From positions 461,681-525,680 of the forward strand of contig KN805384.1 of assembly GCA_000818945.1 (NCBI GenBank): 64,000 nucleotides of DNA, given 5' to 3'. This DNA is from Schizochytrium sp. CCTCC M209059 (taxonomy: Eukaryota; Sar; Bigyra; Thraustochytrida; Thraustochytriidae). The notes beneath the pieces were generated by a model. The model saw only the letters and a list, made by a program, of their open reading frames with translations, did not search any database and was not told the DNA's origin. Numbering within the stretch: the first letter of the stretch is position 1; each line of letters starts with the position of its first letter. A program made the translations under genes and the position numbers. This document shows positions 39,161-48,788 of the stretch, piece after piece.

Positions 39161-40180
39161 ATGGACGAGGAAAAGAAGCAGGTGGACGAGCTGAAGGACA
39201 GCAAGCAGGAGCAAGAGGCCAAGGCCGGGGCCGGCGCGGAAGACAAGGACCAGGCCATGGGCGAGGCCGAGGAAAAGGGCGAGGCCAGCAAGGCTCAGGA
39301 AAGCAGCTCCGCAGAGGATGGCGAGGCATTTTACAAATCCAAGCTGGAGGAGCTCAGGGACGAGCTGAAGCGCGTCAAGGAGGGCTCCCACGAGCGCGTA
39401 CAGGAGCTTGACAAGGCGCTCCAACACAGGAAACTACTCAGCGTCGAGGATGCGCAGCGCATGCGCGAGCTGCGTATGAAGGAAGCCGAAGCCCTCTACG
39501 CCTACGACGTCAAGGCCGCAAACGAGTCATACGAAAACTCATACAGGGACGTGCAGAGCAAAATAGCGGGCGAGGTAGAAGAGTCAATCAAAAGACTGCA
39601 GGCTCTGCGCGAGGGCATGTCGGACGGCGAAGTGCGCTCGAGCTCGCGGAAACTACGCGGCAGCGGCCACAATGCCAGCGGCCCGAGCCGCAGGGCTGCC
39701 AGCGACGGCGACGAGGCCACTGACGAGGGCGCCGGTGGCATGGATCTCGACGGGGAGTCCAACTCGGGAGCGCCAAGCGCAGAGGGCCCGTCGAAGCGCG
39801 CGAGCGTCCCAGGCGGCTATGGCTCCGAGTCGTTGGGCATGAATTTTTTTATGACCGAGAACTCGATCTACGATGACTTGCGCGCGATCCAGCAGGACTG
39901 GAAGACACGCGCAGAGACCTTTCTTTCGCAGAGCGAAGCCGCCAAAGAGTGCGTTCGTGTCGAGGACGGCGTCCTTTATTACGAGGAGCACATTTTGGAA
40001 AAGGACCAAGATGTTGTCTGTTACACTGAGGTTTCCAAGGAGCAGATCCAAGGCACCATCCAGAACATTAACGCGTCCGAAGTCATTGTCAAACTGCTCG
40101 ATGGATCGCTATCGCGCGTCCTCATCACCTATCTCCGCTCCGGCCGCTGCACAATCGGGCCGCTCATGGATGAGGCATGA
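39161..40180 (+). CDS. SUDS3: Sds3/SUDS3-like subunit of the Sin3-histone deacetylase complex
   Basis: 339 residues from the ATG at 39161 (human SUDS3 is 328). Acts in the nucleus as the dimerising scaffold of the Sin3-HDAC co-repressor. Residues ~50-150 are the Sds3 coiled coil: FYKSKLEELRDELKRVKEG, then ELRMKEAEALYAYDVKAANESYENSY and EVEESIKRLQALREG. A disordered acidic/Ser stretch follows, then the NFFMTENSIYDDLRAI segment (matching LLTDEQIMEDL in animal SUDS3). The C-terminal ~75-residue domain reads VRVEDGVLYYEEHILEKDQDV ... NASEVIVKLLDGS, which lines up with animal VEDGKLYYDKRWYHKSQ ... GANEIWVRK. Acidic, Lys-rich N-terminus. Confidence 0.88.
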   Translation: MDEEKKQVDELKDSKQEQEAKAGAGAEDKDQAMGEAEEKGEASKAQESSSAEDGEAFYKSKLEELRDELKRVKEGSHERVQELDKALQHRKLLSVEDAQRMRELRMKEAEALYAYDVKAANESYENSYRDVQSKIAGEVEESIKRLQALREGMSDGEVRSSSRKLRGSGHNASGPSRRAASDGDEATDEGAGGMDLDGESNSGAPSAEGPSKRASVPGGYGSESLGMNFFMTENSIYDDLRAIQQDWKTRAETFLSQSEAAKECVRVEDGVLYYEEHILEKDQDVVCYTEVSKEQIQGTIQNINASEVIVKLLDGSLSRVLITYLRSGRCTIGPLMDEA

Positions 40181-40555
40181 GACGAATGCTCGTTTGTGTC
40201 GCTTATGTGGATGGATGAGTGTGTGGATGAATGGGAAAGGATGGAAAGGATCATATGTCGGCCGTTTGGTCGGTCCGGTCGAGAATGATTCCCGCATGGA
40301 TGATAAAACAACAAAACTCAACAAACAAAGCAAGAAGATCACAGAACAAGAATAAAAAGAAATAGCAGATGGTTTGGGTCTTTTTTTTTTTTTTGCATAG
40401 ATTTCGACATGCGCGCGCGGTCCAGCCACAGCATGTCGATCGTGAGGCCGGCGCCCGCCGGCCCTCGAACGATGGATAAGACTAGATTGCTCGCTCACAT
40501 GTACAGTAGTGCTTTTACAGTGCTAAGCTGCGCTGTGCTGTACTTGCGTGGTCAG
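40181..40555. other. Convergent 3' intergenic region
   Basis: Between SUDS3 and the Tom22-like gene. AATAAA-like A-rich stretch near 40350 and a T-run at 40381-40394 (candidate poly(A) regions of the two genes). No gene seen. Confidence 0.4.
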
Positions 40556-40798
40556 TTACTGCTGCGCGGGGGCGCCGCCCATCATCTGGTTGATCTGGGC
40601 CTGGTTGTAGCCCTGGGCGCGGAGCTGCTGGATCTGCTGGGTCTCGGCCTCGGCGATGGCCATGTCTCGTGCAATCTGAAAGTACAGCGGGAAGATCACG
40701 ACAATGCCCGTCGTCGTGAGGATCCACGTAACGTCGCCGCCCTTCTTGAAGGCCCACCACGCCCAGCTGCGTGCGCTCTGCACGATGCTCGACTGCAT
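40556..40798 (-). CDS. TOM22: Short Tom22-like mitochondrial import receptor
   Basis: 80 residues from the first ATG at 40798. Thirteen more in-frame codons upstream look plausible but begin with GTG, and CCACAG|G near 40807 could be a 3' splice site, so an extra 5' exon is possible. One membrane span (WILTTTGIVVIFPLYFQIA) is preceded by ARSWAWWAFKKGGD and followed by a Glu/Gln-rich segment. The order 'R-x-W...W-I-x-T-T...P-L/V-x-F...E...Q-Q' fits Tom22, the central organiser of the outer-membrane translocase. The acidic cytosolic receptor domain of animal and fungal Tom22 is absent, as in the short plant and algal forms (Tom9). The Met/Gln-rich tail (GYNQAQINQMMGGAP) faces the intermembrane space if the call is right. 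Confidence 0.55.
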   Translation of the reverse strand: MQSSIVQSARSWAWWAFKKGGDVTWILTTTGIVVIFPLYFQIARDMAIAEAETQQIQQLRAQGYNQAQINQMMGGAPAQQ

Positions 40799-41013
40799 AA
40801 TTCCCTGTGGATTTCCATTCGCGTCGTCGCCGGCCACCCATCACGCGAGTCAATTCCGTCCGTCGCGTCGCCGCGGGTCCGGAGCCGCGCCGTCCGATGC
40901 AGTGCAAAGAGTCGCCTCTCTCGTCAGTCTCCCGTCTCGCCCGCGCCCGCGCCCGCCGGCCCCTCCCCGCGCCCCGCGCGCGCCTCCGAAGTCGCGGGCG
41001 CCGCCGCGGCGCC

Positions 41014-41016
<3 letters not shown>

Positions 41017-41046
<30 letters not shown>

Positions 41047-41050
41047 CACC
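41017..41050. repeat. (CAT)n microsatellite
   Basis: About eleven ATC/CAT triplets with one ACC interruption. Confidence 0.9.
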
Positions 41051-41149
41051 CCCTCCCGCCACAACGCACCTTCACGCCGCCGGGCGCCTCGCCGCCGGCC
41101 GGCGCGGCCCCGGGCTGCTGCGCGCTAAGCATGCTGCTCCGCTCTGCGC

Positions 41150-41197
41150 TCTCGCTCGCTCGCTCGCTCGCTCGCGTGCTGCTGCTGCTGCTGCTGC
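41150..41197. repeat. Adjacent (CTCG)n and (CTG)n microsatellites
   Basis: Seven CTCG tetramers followed by about seven CTG triplets. Confidence 0.85.
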
Positions 41198-41375
41198 TCC
41201 TGCTCGTGCGCTTCTGCCGCGCCTTTCTTCGCTGCCGCGACGACTGGCCTTCGCGGCGGGAACGCCGGGAACCCCGACGCCCTCTGCGCCCTCTTCTCGA
41301 AGTCGCTCTCCGAGTCGTCTCCGTGCGTGCGTGTTCTTTGGGGAGGGAGGGATGGTATCATAAATGGGCGTAGCT

Positions 41376-41424
41376 GCGGAGAGGGACTCGGAGAGGGACT
41401 CGGAGAGGGACTCGACTCGGAGAG
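41376..41424. repeat. 12-bp tandem repeat GGAGAGGGACTC
   Basis: Three full copies plus a degenerate fourth. Confidence 0.85.
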
Positions 41425-41840
41425 GCGAGCGTCCTGGACGCACTCGCGGTGGCTAGACTTGAGGCTGGTGTTTTGGGGTTAGGATTAGGCTGGGGATGGG
41501 AACAAGAACTTGAAGATGGGAGGCGGGGTGGGTGAGGCGGGAGTTGACGCAGAGAGAAGAATCTGACAAGACAGGCAGCCACAGCTACGTACCTGTGAAA
41601 GGAATCTTTGGAGAGTGGAAAACGTGAAGCGACCAACGTCGTACGTCACACAGCAGAGTCATACCTATGATCAATCGTATGCTCTTCCTACGAGAAGGTG
41701 AGCATGAGGGTAACAACGCTCGGATTCTTGTCAATCATCAATAAAGTCAGACGCGCATGTTCTTGGAGAACGATTCGTTCAAGCAACATGGCAAAGGGCT
41801 CCTGCTTGGTCAACAAACAATCGGAGGATCAAAGGAAAAA

Positions 41841-42827
41841 CTACATCATTTCCAGAGCAAGCCGAGCGGAAGAAGGACGCGCACCAGACGTCAAGGTCAC
41901 CGCTTTGGTAACCCCATTCCAGGATATATGCACATTATGACGGCTGGCGTTTGCGGACCGATGCGCCACAAGGAGGACTTCATTTTGCTGGTGTCCCACA
42001 CCCCGCAGCGACAGCAGCCACGGATGGTTACACCAAGTGTCCAATGTCTGGGACGCACCCGGGCGGAGGACCGAGATCGTGTTGAGCTGGCCTTGCGTAT
42101 CTATGCTCTGTACAACGAGCTCTGCTCGTGGGTGCCTATTAGCTACGTCAATTTCCACTCTTTCTTGAGGTGACGTCGGCGATCGGACGTTGGGTCCAAC
42201 AGTTGCTGCCCATTCGCGCGTTTCCGGAACGCGGGGCATGAGAATACAAGTCATGACATCTCCAATTGAGCTTTGCGCATCCGTACGGTGCTCTGGGCCG
42301 AGCTCCTGCATCCGCATGCGTGCACCGCGGCGAAAGAGCATACATGGCACATTTTGTGATGCGTTGAGAATCTGCACGGGCTGGTGGAGCTCTTCGCTAA
42401 CGAATCGCCTTCCTTGCTTGTGATCTGAGCGCTGAGGGCTCCCTTGCGATGGTATCATGCTCTTTTCCTCGGAAAGCACAGGTCTCAATGCAATGGATGT
42501 GGCCCCAAGACTTTGTTTCGCTACCTTCATGTTCTTGAACGCAGCCATGAGCGGCGAGTCGCCCCGATTGCCGCCGTAAAGACCTTGCGTGGGCTTGAGC
42601 AACCTCGGCACAGTCTGGCGATGGTCTTCTCCTCGAGTGGACGCATTGCTTGGTGTCACTTCGTCGAGACGTTTGTCGAGAAGCATGTCCGCCTTGCCAG
42701 GGAGTCTTGGCGCCGCTCGGATTCTCTCTACGATGCGTAATTTATGATCGGCATCTTCGTGCTTGGCTCGCGCCAAGGCCTCTGCGCGAGCCTTTTCGGG
42801 CTCGAACGGCGGAAGCAGGTTTTCCAT
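41841..42827 (-). CDS. Protein with a C-terminal VHL-beta-like domain
   Basis: 328 residues from the ATG at 42827; the frame's first codon is GTG. The N-terminal ~210 residues are basic, low-complexity and unrecognised. Residues ~230-300 resemble the beta domain of the von Hippel-Lindau protein: ELVVQSIDTQGQLNTISVLRPG, then DTWCNHPWLL. By eye against human VHL (V-x-W-L-N-F-D-G ... L-P-P-G ... S-Y-R-G-H-L-W-L-F), the His and Trp of the hydroxyproline pocket (H115, W117) are kept, S111 is Thr, and Y98 is not conserved. No alpha (Elongin C-binding) domain follows; the protein ends ~55 residues later with another strand-rich stretch (HNVHISWNGVTKAVTL). Possible role: recognising hydroxylated or other small peptide ligands. 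The family call needs a profile search. Confidence 0.5.
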   Translation of the reverse strand: MENLLPPFEPEKARAEALARAKHEDADHKLRIVERIRAAPRLPGKADMLLDKRLDEVTPSNASTRGEDHRQTVPRLLKPTQGLYGGNRGDSPLMAAFKNMKVAKQSLGATSIALRPVLSEEKSMIPSQGSPQRSDHKQGRRFVSEELHQPVQILNASQNVPCMLFRRGARMRMQELGPEHRTDAQSSIGDVMTCILMPRVPETREWAATVGPNVRSPTSPQERVEIDVANRHPRAELVVQSIDTQGQLNTISVLRPGASQTLDTWCNHPWLLSLRGVGHQQNEVLLVAHRSANASRHNVHISWNGVTKAVTLTSGARPSSARLALEMM

Positions 42828-44941
42828 CGCGAGCACTCCACGCCGCTTGCGAGCACATCAATCAATCAATCAATCGTTCTTAGCAGCGCCGGGCTTGTTA
42901 AAAAGGCGCTCTTCGTGTACCCACCATCGCGTGCGCACATCTCGCTCGCTCGCTCCTTCGGGCTTGGTATCCGTTGAAAAGATTAGTTTTAATAAAATAA
43001 TTTTGGAGAAAAAGAAGTTGTCGCGAACACACACTCACACAGTCTATGTATGCCCCAGCCCAAAGGTGATTGCACGACCCACCTCGATCAAAAATCGATT
43101 CATCGATCGATCGACCGAGTAAACGTTGGTTTCTTGAGCATGACCAAGCAAATCCTTTGCTTGAACATGCGACGCTTAATTCTCGGGGCTCGTGGCCAAC
43201 GTGGCCGTTGAAAAAAGGAAAAAGAAATAATAGAATAATTAACTGGTTCATGATGACGCGAGCTTGGAAGGTGTGTGTTTATTGGGTTTGCTTTGTTGTC
43301 GTCGTTGTCGTCGTTGTCGTCGTCATCGCGGGCCTTGCCTTTTTATGATGCTCCACAAAGAAGATGCATCATGAATCATGAATCACACGCTCGCGCCCTG
43401 CTGGCACGACAGACTGACTGCCCACACAGCCGACCGCTTCGCCGTGGCTCGCCTCGCGCACGGCCAAGACAGACCAGCGCGTTCTCGGGAAGTCGGCGCG
43501 GCCCCAAACGGGGAGAAGATAAGATTGTCGGCCGCGCAGATCCGCTGGGCCAGACGGGCCATTTGCTTGCGCCTTCAACACTCGACCATGGAAGCGAATG
43601 GCCGCTGCCGGAAGCGCTGCTCCCGCGAACGGAGCGGGACCTCTCGCTCGCACAATGCGAGAGTGTGATCGAACGGCCAGCGAACCGCGCGGCACGGAGC
43701 GGATCGCGGGGCCAGGCCGAGACTCGACCTTCTCCGAGGGAGGGCCATGCGTGCGGCTGCGACGCTGGGCCACTGGCAGCCAGATCTGCGGTCGGCGCGG
43801 ATTCGTGTGTGTGTATACGTACGTGTCCCGGGCATGAGGACTCCGAAGTCGACCCCGAGAACGGCGTGTGGTGCTTGCTTGTGCAATCAGTTGTCAATGC
43901 ATGGCAGCTTGATTGATTGACTGCATCATGCGGCCATCGTGCATGCTCGTGACCATGATGGTGGTGGTGAAAAGGATATTTTTGCGATCTTGCCTTGAAC
44001 TTCAGTGCCGCGCAGTGCAGCGCTGCCATGTGCATCGCGCGCGGCTGCACTGCAGCTTCCTCCTCTCCCGCCTTGCACTCTTCGCGTCGCTGCTTCTTGG
44101 CTCCGTTCGGTCGATGCCCCGTCGAGGTACAGATAGATAGGTCCCCCTTCCCCCAAGCCACGCACGTGTAGATAGATGACTTGTCATGCCACGGTCTGCG
44201 CTGCTTTCTTGCTTGCTTGCTTGTGACGCGGCACATGGCGATGGCGCCAGCGCCTGCGCGCTCCTTCCATTTGTGCCGATTGCGCATCGCTCGCTCTCTG
44301 CGCGCCTGCGAGTCCCGCGCCGAGGCTGCCTGCCCCCGCGAGCCGCTCCGCTGCTGGCGCCGCTGCGTCTGCGCGGCGCCCTCGCGCTCCTCCGCGGCGA
44401 GACGGCCTCCGCGCGCGGGCGAGCGAGCGAGCGAGCGAGCTCGACGAGCACGCGGAGCCCGGGAGGGGAGGAGGCTGGGCGGGAGACCGGGAAAAAGGGT
44501 TGCGCTGCGAGGATAGACGGGTAGAGGAGGAAGGGGAAAGCAAGCAGGCAGCGGGTGGCGGCAGTGCGCGACGGCGAGCAGTTCCACAACGCACGAGCGC
44601 GAGGCAGAAGGCAACCGTCTCGAGCAGGTAGGTGCAGAGCAGAGCAGAGCAGAGCAGAGCAGAGCAGAGCAGAGCAGAGCGGCGAGCAGAGAGAGCGGCG
44701 GGAGAGGCGACGCGGCGGGAATGGACGTGTAATGAATGGGTTGTGGCACGTTGCAAGCGCAAGCTAGCTAGCTTGCTCCCTTGCTTGCTATCCAGCTGCT
44801 CGTGCTCGCTGACACACTCGTGCAGGGTATGTGTATCTTTGCCTTTGCCGAGCTGGAGAAAAGGAGAAAAGGGAAAAGACGCAGACGTGACTGACGACGA
44901 CGACCACGACGACGTGATGCAGCAAAAGAACAACGAGCAAA
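42828..44941. other. Intergenic region
   Basis: 2.1 kb without a supported gene. Contains (AATC)n at 42857-42873, GTCGTT-type repeats at 43296-43326, GC-rich low-complexity DNA (44260-44520), and (GCAGA)n just before the thiolase leader. Long minus-strand frames here are Arg/Ser/Pro-rich artefacts. Confidence 0.4.
44634..44682. repeat. (GCAGA)n pentanucleotide repeat
   Basis: About nine perfect GCAGA units, 260 bp upstream of the thiolase ATG. Confidence 0.92.
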
Positions 44942-46132
44942 ATGGCAGGCAAGCAGGCAGTGATCGTGGCGGCGTGCCGCACGGCCATCGGCGCCTTCGG
45001 CGGCTCCCTCAAGAGCGTGACCGCCCCGGCCCTTGGCGCCACCGTCATCGCCGAGGCGCTCAGCCGCGGCAAGGTCGACCCCTCCACCGTCGATGAGGTC
45101 ATCATGGGCCACGTCCTCCAGGCCGGTGCCGGCCAAAACTCGGCCCGCCAGGCCTCTCTGGCCGCTGGCATCGACCACACCGTGCCCTCCATGACCATCA
45201 ATAAGGTCTGCGGCAGTGGCCTCAAGTCCGTCATGCTCGCCGCCCAGGCCATCCAGTGCGGCAACGCCGAGGTCGTCGTCGCCGGCGGCATGGAAAACAT
45301 GTCCATGAGCCCTCACATTCTCCCTAACAGCCGCGACGGCCAGCGCATGGGCCCCTGGGCTCTCGAGGACACTATGATCAAGGATGGCCTCACCTGCGCC
45401 ATGAACAAGTACCACATGGGTATCACCGCCGAGAACATTGCCGAGAAGTTCGGCGTCTCGCGCGAGGACCAGGATGCCTTTGCCGCCAACAGCCAGCAGC
45501 GTGCCGAGGCCGCCCAGGCCGCCGGCAAGTTCAAGGGCGAGATCGTTCCCGTCGAAATCCCCCAGCGCCGCGGCGACCCCGTCGTCTTCGACGCTGATGA
45601 GTACATCAAGAAGGGCGTCACGGTCGATGGCCTCACCAAGCTCCGCCCTGCCTTCAAGAAGGACGGCACCGTTACCGCCGCCAACGCCTCGGGCATCAAC
45701 GATGGCGCCGCTGCTCTCGTCGTCATGTCCGCGGAGGCCGCTGAGAAGATTGGCGCCCCGGTCCTTGCCAAGATCGTCAGCTACGCTTCGGCCGGTGTTG
45801 ACCCCAGCATCATGGGCATGGGCCCTGTTCCCTCCACTCAGCTTTGCCTCTCGCGCGCCGGCTGGACTGTCGATGACCTCGACATTGTCGAAGCCAACGA
45901 GGCCTTCGCCGCGCAGAGTCTCGCCATCTGCCGTGAGCTTGGCTTTGACCCCGCCAAGGTCAACATCAACGGTGGCGCCATCAGCCTTGGCCACCCCATT
46001 GGAGCCAGCGGCGCCCGCGTCCTCGTCACCCTCATCCATGCCATGCACAGCGACGACAAGTACCGCAAGGGTCTTGCCACGCTCTGCATTGGTGGCGGCC
46101 AGGGTGTTGCTCTTGCTATTGAGAAGCCGTAA
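44942..46132 (+). CDS. ACAT: Acetyl-CoA C-acetyltransferase (acetoacetyl-CoA thiolase)
   Basis: Condenses two acetyl-CoA to acetoacetyl-CoA, or the reverse. 396 residues, the normal thiolase II length. Catalytic residues are all present: Cys90 in NKVCGSG, His351 in GHPIGASGAR and Cys382 in LCIGGGQG, matching Cys89/His348/Cys378 of the Zoogloea enzyme. Other marks: ACRTAIGAFGGSL, GGMENMS, ANEAFAAQS and NINGGAISLGHP. It starts at once on the domain (MAGKQAVIVAACRT) with no targeting sequence and no peroxisomal SKL end (ends EKP). This points to the cytosolic isozyme feeding the mevalonate/sterol pathway. Very strong C/G-ending codon bias. Confidence 0.97.
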   Translation: MAGKQAVIVAACRTAIGAFGGSLKSVTAPALGATVIAEALSRGKVDPSTVDEVIMGHVLQAGAGQNSARQASLAAGIDHTVPSMTINKVCGSGLKSVMLAAQAIQCGNAEVVVAGGMENMSMSPHILPNSRDGQRMGPWALEDTMIKDGLTCAMNKYHMGITAENIAEKFGVSREDQDAFAANSQQRAEAAQAAGKFKGEIVPVEIPQRRGDPVVFDADEYIKKGVTVDGLTKLRPAFKKDGTVTAANASGINDGAAALVVMSAEAAEKIGAPVLAKIVSYASAGVDPSIMGMGPVPSTQLCLSRAGWTVDDLDIVEANEAFAAQSLAICRELGFDPAKVNINGGAISLGHPIGASGARVLVTLIHAMHSDDKYRKGLATLCIGGGQGVALAIEKP

Positions 46133-47044
46133 AAACTTTGATTTGTTGAATGCATTGATCGCCATCCCCTTGCGACGTCCCCTTGTCGGATTTGATCCGC
46201 CTATTCGATCCCTCAAGCAGTCGAATATGTTTTTTGGAAGGGAAGACCACACCCGTGCTCTTGTCTTTGACGAGCACGCATGGTGGCAAGTCAAGCCCGT
46301 ATGCAAAATTAACTGCGCTCTCCGTTTCACGGAGATCACTCGAGTGTGCGCCACATCGGAGGCACTTTTATTGCTCGCACAATGTTCACTCGTTTGCAGT
46401 GCCCACAGAGAGAACCAAAAAAGTTTTTATGATAAACCGATTCTTCGAGTTTGGAGAGCCTTTGCGAACGAATTTGCTTGGAGTGGATCACTTAAAAGCA
46501 AATGTTGGAAGCGCTCGGCCCGAACGTGATCATCTATATGAAAAGGGCCTTCGTAAAGGCAATGCGATGCGAGTCATGTGCTTATTTTAAAATTTTAACA
46601 AAACAACTTGAACCAAGGGATGTGCCCAGTGTATGCCAGGAATTGCATGATGGACGGGGCAAGAGCTGAGTGTAAGTCGTCATAAAATTTTATGCACAAA
46701 CATACAAAGTGAACTCAGCTTAAACTCTACCATATCATCAAACTCAAGCTTTCACCCCCCGTTGCCTAGCGCATTCTGTCCTAGGCTACCTTGCTACGTA
46801 AAACAATAGGCCCCAAGACTCCCCCCCCCCAAGAAAAAAAAAATGATTGCGAAGTTCGTTCACCGGCGACAAATCCTCAAGCTGCGAACACGGACGGCAG
46901 CTTGGCTCGCGCGGGCGCAGGAAGAGCGCAGACGCGACGACGTGAGTAAAGGCTCGAGTGGCAAGATCCCATTCGAGCGTATAAGCGATAGACGAAAGAA
47001 CAACTGTTGCAAGGTTGGTTCTAGTGGTCAGCAACTGAAGAAAG
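46133..47044. other. Intergenic region
   Basis: Between the thiolase and the carboxypeptidase, both plus strand. Distinctly AT-richer than its neighbours. No supported gene. C-run then A-run at 46824-46843. Confidence 0.4.
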
Positions 47045-48604
47045 ATGGCGGTCAAGACAAAGATACTGGCAGCTTTGCTGCTGCTGCTTGCAACGTTCGC
47101 GCCCTTCTCTCTGGCCTTAGACAGCCAGGAGTGGCCGACCAAGGACGAGATCACCGAACTTCCAGGCTGGGACGGCCCATTGCCAAGCAAGTGGTTCTCG
47201 GGCTACCTCAAGGGCGGCGAGCGCGAATCTGGTATCAAGCTCGTATATCATTACATTCTCATCCTCAGCGAAGGCGACCCGGAGAATGATCCGCTCGTAT
47301 TATGGACGAACGGCGGACCTGGAGCTTCGTCGCTCTTTGGACTCATGACAGAGCTCGGGCCGTTCTATCTTTCGGACGAATCGCTGGCGCAGGCCGACGG
47401 GGAAGGCGTTCCCAAACTCTTTCGCAACGAAAAGGCAACGTGGACCAAGAATGCAAATGTTGTCATTCTCAACGGGCCGCCGCCCGTGTCCTTTTCCTTT
47501 TGCGACCCCCCGGGCCCCTCTGGCGACGGCCACGATTGTGGCGTTGCTTGGAATGATACCACGTCGGCCGAGGCCAATTACGAGTTTCTTGAGAGCTTCT
47601 TTGAAGCGTATCCCAAGTTTCGTGACCGTGACTTTTTCCTCACCGGTGAATCGTACGCTGGAATTTATATTCCCAAACTCGTCGAACAGATCCTCGCGCA
47701 CCCCAAGGAAGAGTCGTACTCGCGGCGCGCCCTCAAGGGAGTAGCCATTGGCAACGGCTGCATTGGCAAGGACATTATGTGCAGCGATGCGTCCGGGTCC
47801 AACATGCTCTTGTCTGAGCTCCTGTTCAAGGCAGAGTTTCTCTATGGCCACGGGCAGTTCTCGCCGAACCTTTACAAGGACATCAAGCAGCATTGCGACC
47901 CGGTCAAGAAGGCCTCGCCGAAATGCTCTGCCCTCCTGGAGGAGATGAAGCGCCAGGTCGGCGGATATTTTGACTACAACCTTTACGACACGTGCTGGGG
48001 TGACCAGAGTCTTCCGGTGCGTGACGCGCGACGCGAATCTCTTGCCACCATTCGAGGTGGTCAAGCGGCCGCCCTAGAATCACTTGCTGATCAGAATAGC
48101 GCCAGTGCCGCGCCGATCCTTGGCGCTGCGCTAAACGACTACCCGTGCGGCGGCGGAACGGCCATGACGCTTTGGGTCAAACATGCCTCTGTGCGCAAGG
48201 CCCTTGGTGTGCCGGAGGACGCGAACTTTGTCAGCGGCGACAATTCGGCTTCCATTGCGTACGACATTACCGAGCCCAACCTCATGCCATTCATGGTCAA
48301 GCTTGCCAAGGAGACAGACCTGCGTGTGCTCATTTACAATGGTGACACGGATCCCACGATCAACTCGGTGGCAACGTTTTGGTGGGTCAATGAGCTCGGT
48401 CTCAAGGAGGTCGAGCCTTGGTCCCCGTGGACGCTCGATGGGAAAAAGAAGATGGGCGGCTATGTCACGCGCTACGAGGGCGATTTTGATTACCTGACGA
48501 TTCGCGGATCCGGTCACATGGTGCCGGCCATGAAGCCGGACGCTGCGCTCGAGATGCTCACGCGCTGGCTGCGGAACGAGCCCTGGCGTCCGTACAATGC
48601 TTAA
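47045..48604 (+). CDS. Serine carboxypeptidase (peptidase family S10)
   Basis: 519 residues with a clear signal peptide (MAVKTKILAALLLLLATFAP...LA|LDSQEW), so secreted or vacuolar/lysosomal. Removes C-terminal amino acids at acid pH. Catalytic Ser203 is in LTGESYAGIYIP, and His491 in GSGHMVPAMKP. The Asp lies in the YNGDTDPTIN block. The substrate-site block reads WTNGGPGASS, where the family usually has GGPGCSS. The following 'ESPAGVGFSY' block is replaced by LNGPPPVSFSF, an uncommon form. Several Cys pairs (CDPPG...DCG; CIGKDIMC; CDPVKKASPKC; DTCWGD) suggest disulfides. The ATG at 47045 has A at -3. No propeptide obvious. Confidence 0.95.
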   Translation: MAVKTKILAALLLLLATFAPFSLALDSQEWPTKDEITELPGWDGPLPSKWFSGYLKGGERESGIKLVYHYILILSEGDPENDPLVLWTNGGPGASSLFGLMTELGPFYLSDESLAQADGEGVPKLFRNEKATWTKNANVVILNGPPPVSFSFCDPPGPSGDGHDCGVAWNDTTSAEANYEFLESFFEAYPKFRDRDFFLTGESYAGIYIPKLVEQILAHPKEESYSRRALKGVAIGNGCIGKDIMCSDASGSNMLLSELLFKAEFLYGHGQFSPNLYKDIKQHCDPVKKASPKCSALLEEMKRQVGGYFDYNLYDTCWGDQSLPVRDARRESLATIRGGQAAALESLADQNSASAAPILGAALNDYPCGGGTAMTLWVKHASVRKALGVPEDANFVSGDNSASIAYDITEPNLMPFMVKLAKETDLRVLIYNGDTDPTINSVATFWWVNELGLKEVEPWSPWTLDGKKKMGGYVTRYEGDFDYLTIRGSGHMVPAMKPDAALEMLTRWLRNEPWRPYNA

Positions 48605-48655
48605 ATCAGTCTGTGCAAGCAGTACGGGGGAAACAACAACAAGATCATCGTGATT

Positions 48656-48671
48656 AACAACAACAACAACC

Positions 48672-48711
<40 letters not shown>
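48656..48711. repeat. (AAC)n microsatellite
   Basis: About 18 AAC triplets with one CCAC interruption. Confidence 0.92.
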
Positions 48712-48747
48712 CGAAGCGATTCCTTGCACAGACAAATAGGAAATAGA

Positions 48748-48788
48748 AGAAGAAGAAGAAGAAGAAGAAGAAGAAGAAGAAGAAGAAA
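48748..48788. repeat. (GAA)n microsatellite
   Basis: About 13 perfect GAA/AGA triplets. Confidence 0.92.

Larger units (their letters stand above)
40799..41840. other. Intergenic region with microsatellites
   Basis: Promoter of the Tom22-like gene; (CAT)n at 41017-41050; (CTCG)n at 41150-41176; (CTG)n at 41177-41197; a 12-bp repeat at 41376-41424. Then the 3' flank of the VHL-like gene. No gene supported. Confidence 0.4.

Noticed and set aside
43376..44749. 457-codon minus-strand frame upstream of the thiolase
   Set aside because: Contains the translated (GCAGA)n repeat and low-complexity Ser/Arg stretches; no motif.
44768..46354. 528-codon open frame antisense to the thiolase
   Set aside because: Antisense artefact of codon bias; no family features.
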